DNA of 64,000 bases from contig NZ_PYAW01000002.1 of NCBI RefSeq assembly GCF_003014755.1, positions 1 to 64,000 on the forward strand. The letters run 5' to 3'. The position numbers and the translations under genes are program-made. The notes beneath the pieces are model-generated. The model saw only the letters and a program-made list of their open reading frames with translations, was not told the DNA's origin and did not search any database. Of the stretch, positions 43,917-52,603 are shown piece after piece (the stretch's first letter is position 1; the number at the start of each line of letters is the position of its first letter). This DNA comes from Chitinophaga niastensis. GTDB lineage: Bacteria; Bacteroidota; Bacteroidia; Chitinophagales; Chitinophagaceae.

Positions 43917-44813
43917 ATGCAATATCACCTACTCGGAAAATCAACACTCTCCATCAGTGAAATAGGCTTTGGCTGCATGTCGCTCCGTAATGACGATGTT
44001 GATAATGCCCGGCTCATTCATCATGCGCTTAACAACGGCATCAATTTCTTTGATACGGCAGATTTGTATGAACACGGGCAAAATGAAATAACTGTTGGCC
44101 GCGCTTTGCAGGGGAAAAGACAATCCGTGATCATTGCTACCAAAGTAGGTAATCAATGGAAAGAAAATGGTAGCGGATGGGATTGGAACCCCGGTAAAAA
44201 GTACATACTTGCGGCAGTAGAGGATAGCCTGAAACGTTTGCAGACAGATTATATAGATCTCTATCAATTACATGGCGGCACTATCCATGATCCGATAGAT
44301 GATACCATTGCCGCTTTTGAAACCTTGCAGCAGCAAGGGAAAATAAGGTATTATGGTATTTCTTCTATCCGTCCCAATGTTATCCGTGCCTATGTACAGC
44401 GTTCAAACATAGTAAGTGTGATGATGCAGTATAGTTTGCTGGACCGCCGGCCGGAAGAGACGTGTTTTTCACTATTGCAGCAAAACAATATCGGTGTACT
44501 GGCACGTGGAAGTATAGCCAGAGGATTGCTGGTAAATAAGCCTGCTATTCCCTATCTGAATTACGATGCCGGAGACGTGGCAGCTGCCGCAGCGGCTATA
44601 AATAAGTTAGCTGGCCCTGAAAGAGATGCGGCGCAAACAGCCCTCTGCTTTGTATTACAGCAGCCCGCTGTTAGCAGTGCTATAGTTGGTATACGAACCA
44701 TGGCTCAGCTGGAAGACGCGCTCAAAGCTGTACAGGCTCCTGTATTAAAACGGGTGGAAATACAACAACTGCAACAGGCTTTACCGGTAAACACCTATGA
44801 GGAACACCGGTAG
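43917..44813 (+). CDS. Aldo/keto reductase
   Basis: A 298-aa TIM-barrel oxidoreductase. The start MQYHLLGKSTLSISEIGFGC is the classical AKR opening, so I chose the ATG at 43917. An in-frame TTG at 43827, preceded by AGGAGG, would add 30 residues and is unlikely for this family. Catalytic residues are visible: Asp in FFDTADLYEHG with the Tyr, Lys in IIATKVG and His in DLYQLHGG. NADPH-dependent reduction of aldehydes or ketones is expected. A DJ-1/PfpI-type gene follows after 51 bp, probably in one operon. The gene begins directly behind the hairpin array, whose transcript could be its leader. Confidence 0.93.
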   Translation: MQYHLLGKSTLSISEIGFGCMSLRNDDVDNARLIHHALNNGINFFDTADLYEHGQNEITVGRALQGKRQSVIIATKVGNQWKENGSGWDWNPGKKYILAAVEDSLKRLQTDYIDLYQLHGGTIHDPIDDTIAAFETLQQQGKIRYYGISSIRPNVIRAYVQRSNIVSVMMQYSLLDRRPEETCFSLLQQNNIGVLARGSIARGLLVNKPAIPYLNYDAGDVAAAAAAINKLAGPERDAAQTALCFVLQQPAVSSAIVGIRTMAQLEDALKAVQAPVLKRVEIQQLQQALPVNTYEEHR

Positions 44814-44864
44814 CCACAGCGCAGGCATATGTGTTATTATTGTACCGCATTTAAAAGCCCGTTT

Positions 44865-45569
44865 ATGAAGAAATTAAAAATTGGCATGTTGCTGTTCCCG
44901 GAGCTGACTATCCTTGATTTTACAGGCCCCTATGATGTGTTTATCCGGGCATCCTGCTTTGAAGTCATCATCCTGGGAGAAAGTACGCTGCCATTCAGGG
45001 CGGAAGGTGGACTCATGGTGCAACCCGATATGGCGATAAAAGATTGTCCGCAGCTGGACATTATTTTTGTGCCGGGTGGTCGTGGTATAAATGCCTTGCT
45101 TACCAATGAACTCGTTTTGCAATTCCTGCGGAAGCAGGCTATTCATGCAAAATATATTACTTCAGTTTGTACCGGCGCACTGGTATTAGCCGCTGCCGGA
45201 TTATTACATGGATTTAAGGCTACTACACACTGGCGATCGCTGGAATTGTTAAGAATGTTTGGTGTGGAAACAGTGGAAGAGCGCGTGGTAAGAGATCGTA
45301 ACCGCATTACCGGCGGTGGTATTACAGCCGGTATTGATTTCGGATTGGTATTAACTGCATTAATTGGTGGTGAAGAGGTGGCCAAAATGATCCAGCTACA
45401 GCTGGAATATGACCCTGCGCCTCCTTTCCGGGCCGGCTCCCCACATACGGCAGGTACACCGGTACTGCAAAAAACGAAAGAATTAACCCAGCATATATTG
45501 GAAACAAGAAAGAAAATTATCAGGCAATTACTGCAGGATCAGGCTTCACCCTCGCCGGTGCAACCCTGA
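44865..45569 (+). CDS. DJ-1/PfpI family protein, isonitrile hydratase-like
   Basis: A 234-aa protein from the ATG at 44865 (MKKLKIGMLLFPELTILDFT); an upstream start at 44829 is possible. The motif LDFTGPYDV with Asp18 and the nucleophile elbow TSVCTGALVLAAAG with Cys102 match the positions of the catalytic Asp and Cys known in Pseudomonas isonitrile hydratase (InhA, Asp17/Cys101), so this branch of the DJ-1 superfamily is likely. ATTHWR after the elbow is also typical. Its last 50 bp overlap the convergent desaturase gene. Role with the neighbouring aldo/keto reductase may be detoxification. Confidence 0.9.
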   Translation: MKKLKIGMLLFPELTILDFTGPYDVFIRASCFEVIILGESTLPFRAEGGLMVQPDMAIKDCPQLDIIFVPGGRGINALLTNELVLQFLRKQAIHAKYITSVCTGALVLAAAGLLHGFKATTHWRSLELLRMFGVETVEERVVRDRNRITGGGITAGIDFGLVLTALIGGEEVAKMIQLQLEYDPAPPFRAGSPHTAGTPVLQKTKELTQHILETRKKIIRQLLQDQASPSPVQP

Positions 45570-46545
45570 TAGCACGAATTTCCCGTAAGCTGATCATCCT
45601 GTTCAGTTCAGGTTCCCATACTTTCAGCCGGAAACAGGCACGTACATCCCGGAAACCCAGGGTAGTTGTTTTGGCGCCCTGTAGTACAGGAATGTGTTCC
45701 ATCACTTCCGGCAAACGATAAAAAGGAATGCGGGCATTCAGGTGATGGATATGATGGTAGCCGATATTGGCGGTAAACCAGGCCATTACAGGATTCATCA
45801 CCATATAGCTGGAAGAAAGCAATGCAGCTTTATCATAACACCATTCCTTGTTCACATTAAAAGTAACGCCAGGAAAATTGTGCTGCGCATAAAAGAGATA
45901 AGCGCCCAGACCACAGGCAATCGTAAAAGGAATAACAATAAACAGGAGCCAGCTATGCCAGCCCAGGAAATAACATATGGCTGCGCTACCACCTATGTGA
46001 ATGATTAACGCCAGCAAGGAATCCAGGTGCTTACGCGGGTTGCTCAGGAACGACTGTACACACATGCCAATCATGAACATAGATAAATAGCCGGCCGCTA
46101 TAGTGGCAGGGTGGCGACTAAAAAGATAGCTGCGTCTTTCAGCAGGTGTGATCGCTTCATACTTCTTACGGGTAATAATAGGGTATGAGCCGATGCTGGC
46201 ACTGAAAAGTTTTGAATTATGTTTATGGTGGTAATCATGCGAGCGTTTCCAGATGCTGGTAGGCGCCAGTACATAAATACCAAAAACAGTCATGATGATT
46301 TCCGCTATAATCGACTTATGTAAAATAGCATGGTGCTGATGGTCATGATAAATGACAAACATCCGTACAATCAGTAATCCTGAAAGAACACTGCAAATTA
46401 TATTCAATGTATAAGGCAGCAACAGTGTGCCTGCTAATGATAAAATCAACAGGGATAATGTAGACAATGTATACAGCCAGCTTTTCGCTCTCACTTCGCA
46501 AGCATATGGCTTGGTAGCCAATATTAGTTCTTTACCTTTCAGCAT
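45520..46545 (-). CDS. Membrane fatty acid desaturase family protein
   Basis: A 341-aa integral membrane protein with hydrophobic segments at about 25-45, 45-65, 85-105, 145-165 and 185-215. The three histidine boxes of the non-haem di-iron desaturases are visible: HDHQHHAILH near 69, HDYHHKHNS near 105 and HHIHHLNARIP near 271. It introduces a double bond (or a hydroxyl) into an acyl chain or lipid. The neighbouring acyltransferase (34 bp upstream on the same strand) suggests a role in envelope lipid change. Its 3' end overlaps the convergent DJ-1 gene by 50 bp. Confidence 0.93.
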   Translation of the reverse strand: MLKGKELILATKPYACEVRAKSWLYTLSTLSLLILSLAGTLLLPYTLNIICSVLSGLLIVRMFVIYHDHQHHAILHKSIIAEIIMTVFGIYVLAPTSIWKRSHDYHHKHNSKLFSASIGSYPIITRKKYEAITPAERRSYLFSRHPATIAAGYLSMFMIGMCVQSFLSNPRKHLDSLLALIIHIGGSAAICYFLGWHSWLLFIVIPFTIACGLGAYLFYAQHNFPGVTFNVNKEWCYDKAALLSSSYMVMNPVMAWFTANIGYHHIHHLNARIPFYRLPEVMEHIPVLQGAKTTTLGFRDVRACFRLKVWEPELNRMISLREIRAIRVAPARVKPDPAVIA

Positions 46546-46579
46546 AGTTGTAGGATCTGATCGAAAAATTGTTTTTTAA

Positions 46580-47461
46580 TTAAATGAGGGCAGTACGTTT
46601 ATGTTTCCATCTCTTATGTGACCACAGCCAGGTAGCGGGCTGGGCAACAATATCTTCTTCCAGTTTTCGCGTGTGTGCTATGGTGATAGCTCCGTCTTTT
46701 TCACCTGACGGTGTAGCGGTCAGCATTTCTGCCACTACAGTATAATACCCTCTTTTTTCACGTTGCACTGTCACATATACTACCGGGTAGTTCATTTTCT
46801 GTGCTATTTTTTCAGTTCCCTTAAAAACCGGCGTCTCCTGGTTTAAAAAGGTAAGCCACTGTGCTGTTTTAGGCTGCGGTGCCTGGTCAGCAATAAATGC
46901 GGTGGCATTTACTTCGTTCCGGTTTTGTACCATGTCGCGGAATGTGTCCTGCATGGCAATCAGTTTGGTGCCAAAGCGGGTACGCATGCCGTACATCAGA
47001 CCGTTAAAATGTTTGTTAGCCAACGGATGATAGATCACATATAATTGTTGGCGACATAAAATGCTGAAGGTATTACCCGCCCATTCCCAGTTGCCTTTGT
47101 GCCCCATTACCAGTACCGCGCTCTTTTTTTCTTCTTCGAGCTTGTTAAACAAGGCCACTGTTGCTGGCGTAAAACTGCAATGCTTTACCATAGCGCTTTT
47201 GCTGATGGTGAGCGTTTTGAAAGTTTCCAGAAAAAGATCACACAGATAATGATAAAAATCCTTGCAGATACGCTGGATTTCTGCTTCACTTTTGTCAGGG
47301 AAAGAATTCCGGAGATTTTGAAGCACTACTTTTTTACGGTAGCCCATCACATAATATAAAAGCACATATACTGCATCAGATACTAAATACAACACGCGAA
47401 AAGGTAATAACGAGAGCGCGTATATCAGTGGTAACAGTAAATAGTAGGCAATTGCAGACAA
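46580..47461 (-). CDS. Lysophospholipid acyltransferase family protein (LpxL/HtrB-like)
   Basis: About 293 aa. The N-terminal membrane anchor (YYLLLPLIYALSLLPFRVLY) and the motif VMGHKGNWEWAG, the HX4E acyltransferase signature, identify the family. EKIAQKMNYPVVYV and the ending LWSHKRWKHKR are also typical. It attaches an acyl chain in lipid A or aminolipid synthesis at the inner membrane. I chose a TTG start at 47461; the frame stays open for 134 further codons, but that extension is antisense to the amidase gene and not protein-like. It may be co-transcribed with the desaturase downstream. Confidence 0.9.
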   Translation of the reverse strand: MSAIAYYLLLPLIYALSLLPFRVLYLVSDAVYVLLYYVMGYRKKVVLQNLRNSFPDKSEAEIQRICKDFYHYLCDLFLETFKTLTISKSAMVKHCSFTPATVALFNKLEEEKKSAVLVMGHKGNWEWAGNTFSILCRQQLYVIYHPLANKHFNGLMYGMRTRFGTKLIAMQDTFRDMVQNRNEVNATAFIADQAPQPKTAQWLTFLNQETPVFKGTEKIAQKMNYPVVYVTVQREKRGYYTVVAEMLTATPSGEKDGAITIAHTRKLEEDIVAQPATWLWSHKRWKHKRTALI

Positions 47462-47575
47462 TGTGGCACAGGTTTTTGATACTTCGAAAAGTATTATTGA
47501 AAACGTAAATATATGCCTTAATGAACACTTTTCATAGCATCTATTATGAAAAAAACGAGGGATCGGTTCATTTAG

Positions 47576-47583
47576 TATCTTTA
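47576..47583 (+). promoter_or_regulatory. Possible -7 box of the amidase gene
   Basis: TATCTTTA differs from TAnnTTTG only in the last base and lies 35 bp before the start of the amidase gene. No clear -33 TTG. Confidence 0.3.
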
Positions 47584-47617
47584 TCTGGTAGTCTTGTGTA
47601 AACTTTAACAGCTGTCC

Positions 47618-48451
47618 ATGAAGACCAATCCGCTTTTTATAAGATTTTACTGCCTGCTGGCAATGATTTGCGGCTGCACCTATTGCGCGCGTAATCCCTA
47701 TGCCAGCACGAATAAGGTGTACCGGCAGGAAGCTAAGTCCTATGCAAAAGTGTTGCGTCAGCAACCCGGTATATTGTCCGGTGCAAATGGCGCAATCCCC
47801 GCCGAATGGGTGGGTACGGTTAATTTCAACATGCGTAAACCCAACCTGGTAATTATTCATCATACCGCTCAGAATTCATGTGAACAAACGCTTAAAACGT
47901 TTACCATGGAGAAAACCCAGGTAAGCGCGCATTATGTGATATGCCGCAATGGCGCTATTCATCATATGCTCAATGACTATCTCCGTGCCTGGCACGGTGG
48001 AGCTGCCAAATGGGGCAGTCTCACAGATATTAATTCTTCTTCCATTGGTATTGAGCTGGACAACAACGGCCATGAACCTTTTGATAGTACACAGATCAAT
48101 AGCCTCCTTGTTTTACTGGATACCCTGCAGCATCGGTATAATATACCTGCGGCCAATTTCATTGGTCATGGCGACATAGCTCCCGGCAGAAAGGTAGATC
48201 CCAGCGCCTTTTTTCCATGGCATCAGCTGGCACAGAAAGGGTTTGGGCTTTGGTATACCGACACCACTGCCACTACTGTTCCCGAATCGTTTAACAAACT
48301 GTTGGCGCTCCGTATCATTGGTTATGATATCAAAGACAGCACAGCCGCTATGGAAGCTTTTAAACGCCATTTTATTCCGCAGGATTCCCTCACCGGTATG
48401 ACAGATGCCGATAAAAAAGTACTGTTCAATTTGCAGCAGCAATATCAATGA
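47618..48451 (+). CDS. N-acetylmuramoyl-L-alanine amidase, lipoprotein
   Basis: A 277-aa protein with an N-terminal lipobox-like signal (MICGCTYC near residues 17-24). An amidase_2 (AmpD/T7 lysozyme-like) domain follows at about 65-205. Zinc ligands are visible: the first His in LVIIHHTAQNS, the second in FIGHGDIAPGRKVDPS, and the Tyr/Lys region around VSAHYVICRNGAIHHML. It cleaves the bond between muramic acid and the stem peptide in the periplasm. Placed next to lipid-modifying genes but transcribed in the opposite direction. Confidence 0.93.
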   Translation: MKTNPLFIRFYCLLAMICGCTYCARNPYASTNKVYRQEAKSYAKVLRQQPGILSGANGAIPAEWVGTVNFNMRKPNLVIIHHTAQNSCEQTLKTFTMEKTQVSAHYVICRNGAIHHMLNDYLRAWHGGAAKWGSLTDINSSSIGIELDNNGHEPFDSTQINSLLVLLDTLQHRYNIPAANFIGHGDIAPGRKVDPSAFFPWHQLAQKGFGLWYTDTTATTVPESFNKLLALRIIGYDIKDSTAAMEAFKRHFIPQDSLTGMTDADKKVLFNLQQQYQ

Positions 48452-48632
48452 CCTGTTAGGAAGACACGCAACTTTACTTTTACCCCTACGTGATCACATA
48501 GTTTATTTTGTGGTGTGAGATAAATATGTTATTTTAATAATGAGTTAGACAGATAGAAAACCAAAATTTAAGCGATCACTTTTCGGACTTGTTATATACC
48601 TATTCTCCAATGTTGCCATAATTTCTCTTACC

Positions 48633-49022
48633 ATGAAGCGTACACACCAATTCCCGTTTCTGCTATCGGCAGCCTGCTGCCTGTTGCTGTTCATTTCCCA
48701 ACAAACTGTTGCCGCCAACCGCCCCGTTATCTTACCTGTAACTGATTCTACCTGCCTCGTTAAAACAGAAGTCAGCTATGATTTTCCTGATAACATGCAT
48801 AAAAAGGTCTTTGATGTTATTGAAGATAAACTGGCCGGCGGCATCGAAGAAGGTGGCAAAACCACCTGGGAAAATTCACCCGATGCACCCGAGTATTACC
48901 AGGTAGTGCTCAGGAAAGCAAAAGTCACCATTAAGTACAAGGGAACTGTTTGCCAGGACAGACTTATATGGGAAAATATTGAATCCTGCAAAGCAGCGCT
49001 GAAAAAATTGCTGGATAAATAA
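48633..49022 (+). CDS. Small exported protein of unknown function
   Basis: A 129-aa protein with a signal peptide (1-28, TVAA). The mature part contains two widely spaced Cys (TCLVKTE near 46, TVCQDR near 108) and a third (ESCKAAL), which could form a disulphide. It ends in a short Lys-rich helix (KAALKKLLDK). I do not recognise a family. Confidence 0.75.
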   Translation: MKRTHQFPFLLSAACCLLLFISQQTVAANRPVILPVTDSTCLVKTEVSYDFPDNMHKKVFDVIEDKLAGGIEEGGKTTWENSPDAPEYYQVVLRKAKVTIKYKGTVCQDRLIWENIESCKAALKKLLDK

Positions 49023-49060
49023 TGCGTCGCTAAAAGGCGATCTGCCAAGGGCGTTTTTTT

Positions 49061-49107
49061 TATTATATCGTTTTCCCCCCGGCCAGCACCAGGGGGAAAC
49101 GATATAC
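49061..49107. terminator. C/G-run stem-loop after 48633 gene
   Basis: ATATCGTTTTCCCCC and GGGGGAAACGATAT pair with a single bulged T around a GGCCAGCACCA-type loop. It lies 40 bp past the stop codon, after an upstream T-run of eight at 49053-49060. The two together could end transcription. Confidence 0.6.
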
Positions 49108-49260
49108 AAGCCCAATGGGCAGTGTAACGTATTTCCTGACATATTTCCTTAATCATCTATCATCTGGCCCGTAGGGCCAATATATCAGTAGCCTATAAAT
49201 TTTCTGCCCATCCCGTCCTCTCTTTCATTATACCCAACAATTCTATTTAGTCTATAAATT

Positions 49261-49290
49261 TTGTAGATTAATAATTGTGTATTATTTTTG
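49261..49290 (+). promoter_or_regulatory. Promoter of SusC/SusD pair 2
   Basis: TTG at 49261-49263, 19 bp, then TATTTTTG at 49283-49290: an exact match to the Bacteroidota consensus. It gives a leader of about 110 nt. Two copies of TCTATAAATTTT-like sequence lie upstream (near 49192 and 49252). The rest of the 385-bp gap 49023-49407 has nothing else besides the stem-loop. Confidence 0.72.
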
Positions 49291-49407
49291 CCCCCGACGT
49301 CACAAATTGTACACCACTACAACCATGCAATGCCAAACCAAAATAAGGTGTAACGGAATAGCGATTCCCGGCATGACCTATATCAACAAATAAACTAACA
49401 ACGAAAC

Positions 49408-52400
49408 ATGAAATACGCAAAAAGGCTCTTATGCCTGCTGCCCGGCTTATTGTGGCTGCAGCAAAGTATTGCCCAGGAAATACGCGTGAATGGGGTGGTG
49501 ACCTCCCGTACAGATGCACAGCGGGTGCCTGGCGCTATCATACAGGTGAAGGGAACCGGACACGGCACACAATCTGATGCGGATGGAAAATATACGATCA
49601 ACGCAAATCTGCGCGATACGCTGCAATTCTCTTTTCTTGGCTTCCAGACAGCATTTGTAGTAGTTAGCAATAATCGCATTATCAATGTTTCGCTCGAAAA
49701 TAGTGATAGCAAACTGCAGGAAGTGGTGGTAACTGCACTGGGCATCTCCCGTGAAAAAAAATCACTTGGATATGCTATGCAGGAATTGAAATCAAAAGAT
49801 TTTTCTGAAGCAAAAGAAACCAACCTCGTAAATGCATTGTCCGGAAAGATAGCAGGGGTGCAGGTTACCAACAGTCAGGGTAATCTTGGGTCTTCCCGCA
49901 TCGTTATTCGTGGAGAAACTTCTATTGCCGGTAATAACCAGCCATTATTTGTATTGGATGGTGTACCGGTAGATAACAGTCAACTCGGTATAGGCACCGG
50001 CCGCGATTTTGCAAATGCCATCTCTGATATCAATCCTGATGATGTGGCTTCCATCAGTGTACTGAAAGGCCCTAATGCTGCAGCGTTGTACGGTTCCCGT
50101 GCTTCTAACGGTGTTATTCTCATCAAAACAAAAACAGGAAAAGATACCAACGGCGGTATAGGCGTTACCGTTACTTCCGGTGCTACTTTCGATAAATTAT
50201 TGATCCTGCCGGATTTTCAGAATTCATACGGACAAGGAAACGGCGGACAATTCTCCTATAAAGATGGTAAAGGCGGTGGTATTAATGATGGTGTAGATGA
50301 AAGCTGGGGTCCGAAACTGGACGGCAGGCTCATTCCACAGTTCTTCTCAAACGGCCAGCTGGCACCATTTGTAGCGCATCCCAATAACGTGAAAGATTTT
50401 TACGTGACTGGCTATACGCTGAATAATGGTTTATCTGTAGGCGGTACCAACGAAAAACTCGATTATCGTTTCTCTTATAATAATACCAAACAGGCAGGTA
50501 TCTTACCTAATACAGGTATTACCCGTAATACATTTACTGCCAGCAATACTTTTCGTATCACACCAAAGCTTACGCTCAGTACCTATGCGGATTACGTGCG
50601 CAGTGCGGCAGATAACCTGCCAGGTGTTGATGGCAGACGTGGTAACAGCGTTACCCTGCAGTTCATCTGGTTTGGCCGTCAGGTAGATGTAAGCCAGCTG
50701 AAGAATTATAAAAATGCAGACGGAACAGATTATAACTGGAACCATAGCTACTATAGCAACCCTTACTGGATACAGAATGAAAATACCGTAGGCATGCTGC
50801 GTAACCGTTTCCTCGGTAATGCAAGACTCTCTTACCAGGTGCTGGACTGGCTTTCCGCCAATCTGCGTATAGGGACGGATTACTACCAGGACAGACGTAA
50901 ATATAAAGTGGCTTACTACACCAACGGTACTCCTTTTGGTTCTTATACTGAAGATGCTTACACCGTAGGCGAAACAAATGGTGAATTCACCCTCAATGCA
51001 AAGAAGAAACTGGGTAGCGATTTTAGCCTGGATGCCTTGATAGGTGGAAATTTACGCACCAATCAGTTTGAACAAAATTATCAGCAGGCGCCTAAACTGG
51101 CCGTGAGAGATGTATACACGCTGAATAACTCGCGCGATCCGCTCATCTCTACCAGTTTACTCACCAAACAAAAAGTATATAGCGGATTTGCTTCTGCACA
51201 AGTGGGCTTCCGTAATTATGCTTTTGTGAACTTAACTGCACGCAACGATTGGTCGTCTACATTGCCCGCTGGTAGCAACTCTTATTTCTATCCTTCTGTA
51301 AATGGAAGTTTGGTGCTGTCAGAAGCATTGCATATTCAAAGCAAAACAATCACCCTGCTGAAAGTACGTGGTGGCTGGGCGCAGGTAGGTAAAGATACTG
51401 ATCCATATCAGCTCGTAAATACCTATCCGTTTAACCAACCGTTTGGAGCACTGCCACAGCTGACTGTATCAGATAAGTTTTTGAAGAAAGATCTGAAACC
51501 GGAAATCACTACTTCTACAGAGGTAGGTGTGGAAGCAGGGTTCTTTGATAACCGCGCCAGACTGGATGTTACCTACTATAACTCCAATAGCCGCAACCAG
51601 ATCTTACTGGCAGATGTAAGTCCTACTACCGGTTATCTGAAGAAACTGCTGAATGCAGGTGAGATCAATAATCATGGAATAGAAGTAATGCTGGGACTAA
51701 CGCCTGTGACTACACGCTCAGGATTTCGTTGGGATGTAAATATCAACTATGCACGTAATGTTAGTAAAGTAATAGAGCTGGATAAAGAAGGCTTTTTGAA
51801 TGATTATGTACTCGGCAGTTCCGGTAATATCCAGGTGCTTGCCAGCAAGGGGAAACAGTATGGTGCTTTATATGGTAAAGCTTATCTGCGTGATGATCAG
51901 AACAGAATTGTAGTGAATGCAGACGGTACACCTGGCATCGATCCTAATAAAAAAGTATTGGGTTATTACACACCCAAATGGACAGGCGGTATCAACAACA
52001 ACTTCTCCTTCAAAGGCTTTAACGTGAGCTTCCTGATAGATACCAAACAAGGTGGTTCCATCTGGTCTGGTACCAATGCAACGGGTATGGGTACCGGCGT
52101 ATTGGCGGCTACTATGCCTGGTCGTGATGCAGAACACGGTGGCTTACCTTATTACAACGACGGTACTAAAAATGTACAGTTGCCTGATAACAACGCTACT
52201 GCACCTAACGGCGCACCCGCAAAACATGACGGGATGATCTTTGACGGCTACACTGCAGACGGTAAAAAGAACACGACTGTTATTTCAGCGCAAAACTATT
52301 ACAAGGCTGTGTATAGCAGCAACCTGAATGAAAGTGCCGTATACGACGCTTCTTTCGTCAAACTGCGTGAAATAAAACTGGGTTATACATTGCCTAAATC

Positions 52401-52590
52401 TCTCATCAGTAAATGGAAATTACAAGCCGTGAACATTGCACTGGTAGCCAGAAACCTGGGTTATCTGCATAAGAATACGCCGAATATAGATCCTGAAACT
52501 GCGTTCAATACCGGTAACGGCCAGGGACTGGAAACCCTCCAGATACCTACTACGCGCAGCTATGGCTTTAACCTGAATGTTTCATTTTAA
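49408..52590 (+). CDS. SusC/RagA family TonB-linked outer membrane protein (pair 2)
   Basis: A 1060-aa transporter: signal peptide (1-22, QQSIAQ), carboxypeptidase-regulatory-like domain (about 26-100, RVPGAIIQVKGTGHGTQSD) and TonB-linked plug (about 105-215, VVTALGISREKKSLGYAM, PLFVLDGVPVDNSQ, DDVASISVLKGPNAAALYGS). A barrel to the final Phe (YGFNLNVSF) follows. No STN domain, so it is not a FecR-type signalling receptor. It is followed 13 bp later by its SusD partner. The convergent GH105-type hydrolase suggests a pectin-derived substrate, as inference only. Confidence 0.96.
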   Translation: MKYAKRLLCLLPGLLWLQQSIAQEIRVNGVVTSRTDAQRVPGAIIQVKGTGHGTQSDADGKYTINANLRDTLQFSFLGFQTAFVVVSNNRIINVSLENSDSKLQEVVVTALGISREKKSLGYAMQELKSKDFSEAKETNLVNALSGKIAGVQVTNSQGNLGSSRIVIRGETSIAGNNQPLFVLDGVPVDNSQLGIGTGRDFANAISDINPDDVASISVLKGPNAAALYGSRASNGVILIKTKTGKDTNGGIGVTVTSGATFDKLLILPDFQNSYGQGNGGQFSYKDGKGGGINDGVDESWGPKLDGRLIPQFFSNGQLAPFVAHPNNVKDFYVTGYTLNNGLSVGGTNEKLDYRFSYNNTKQAGILPNTGITRNTFTASNTFRITPKLTLSTYADYVRSAADNLPGVDGRRGNSVTLQFIWFGRQVDVSQLKNYKNADGTDYNWNHSYYSNPYWIQNENTVGMLRNRFLGNARLSYQVLDWLSANLRIGTDYYQDRRKYKVAYYTNGTPFGSYTEDAYTVGETNGEFTLNAKKKLGSDFSLDALIGGNLRTNQFEQNYQQAPKLAVRDVYTLNNSRDPLISTSLLTKQKVYSGFASAQVGFRNYAFVNLTARNDWSSTLPAGSNSYFYPSVNGSLVLSEALHIQSKTITLLKVRGGWAQVGKDTDPYQLVNTYPFNQPFGALPQLTVSDKFLKKDLKPEITTSTEVGVEAGFFDNRARLDVTYYNSNSRNQILLADVSPTTGYLKKLLNAGEINNHGIEVMLGLTPVTTRSGFRWDVNINYARNVSKVIELDKEGFLNDYVLGSSGNIQVLASKGKQYGALYGKAYLRDDQNRIVVNADGTPGIDPNKKVLGYYTPKWTGGINNNFSFKGFNVSFLIDTKQGGSIWSGTNATGMGTGVLAATMPGRDAEHGGLPYYNDGTKNVQLPDNNATAPNGAPAKHDGMIFDGYTADGKKNTTVISAQNYYKAVYSSNLNESAVYDASFVKLREIKLGYTLPKSLISKWKLQAVNIALVARNLGYLHKNTPNIDPETAFNTGNGQGLETLQIPTTRSYGFNLNVSF

Positions 52591-52603
52591 TTATTGACCG
52601 GAC

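Noticed and set aside
47462..47863. 134-residue N-terminal extension of the LpxL-like acyltransferase
   Set aside because: The extension is antisense to the amidase gene, lacks family similarity and would place the membrane anchor in the middle of the protein.
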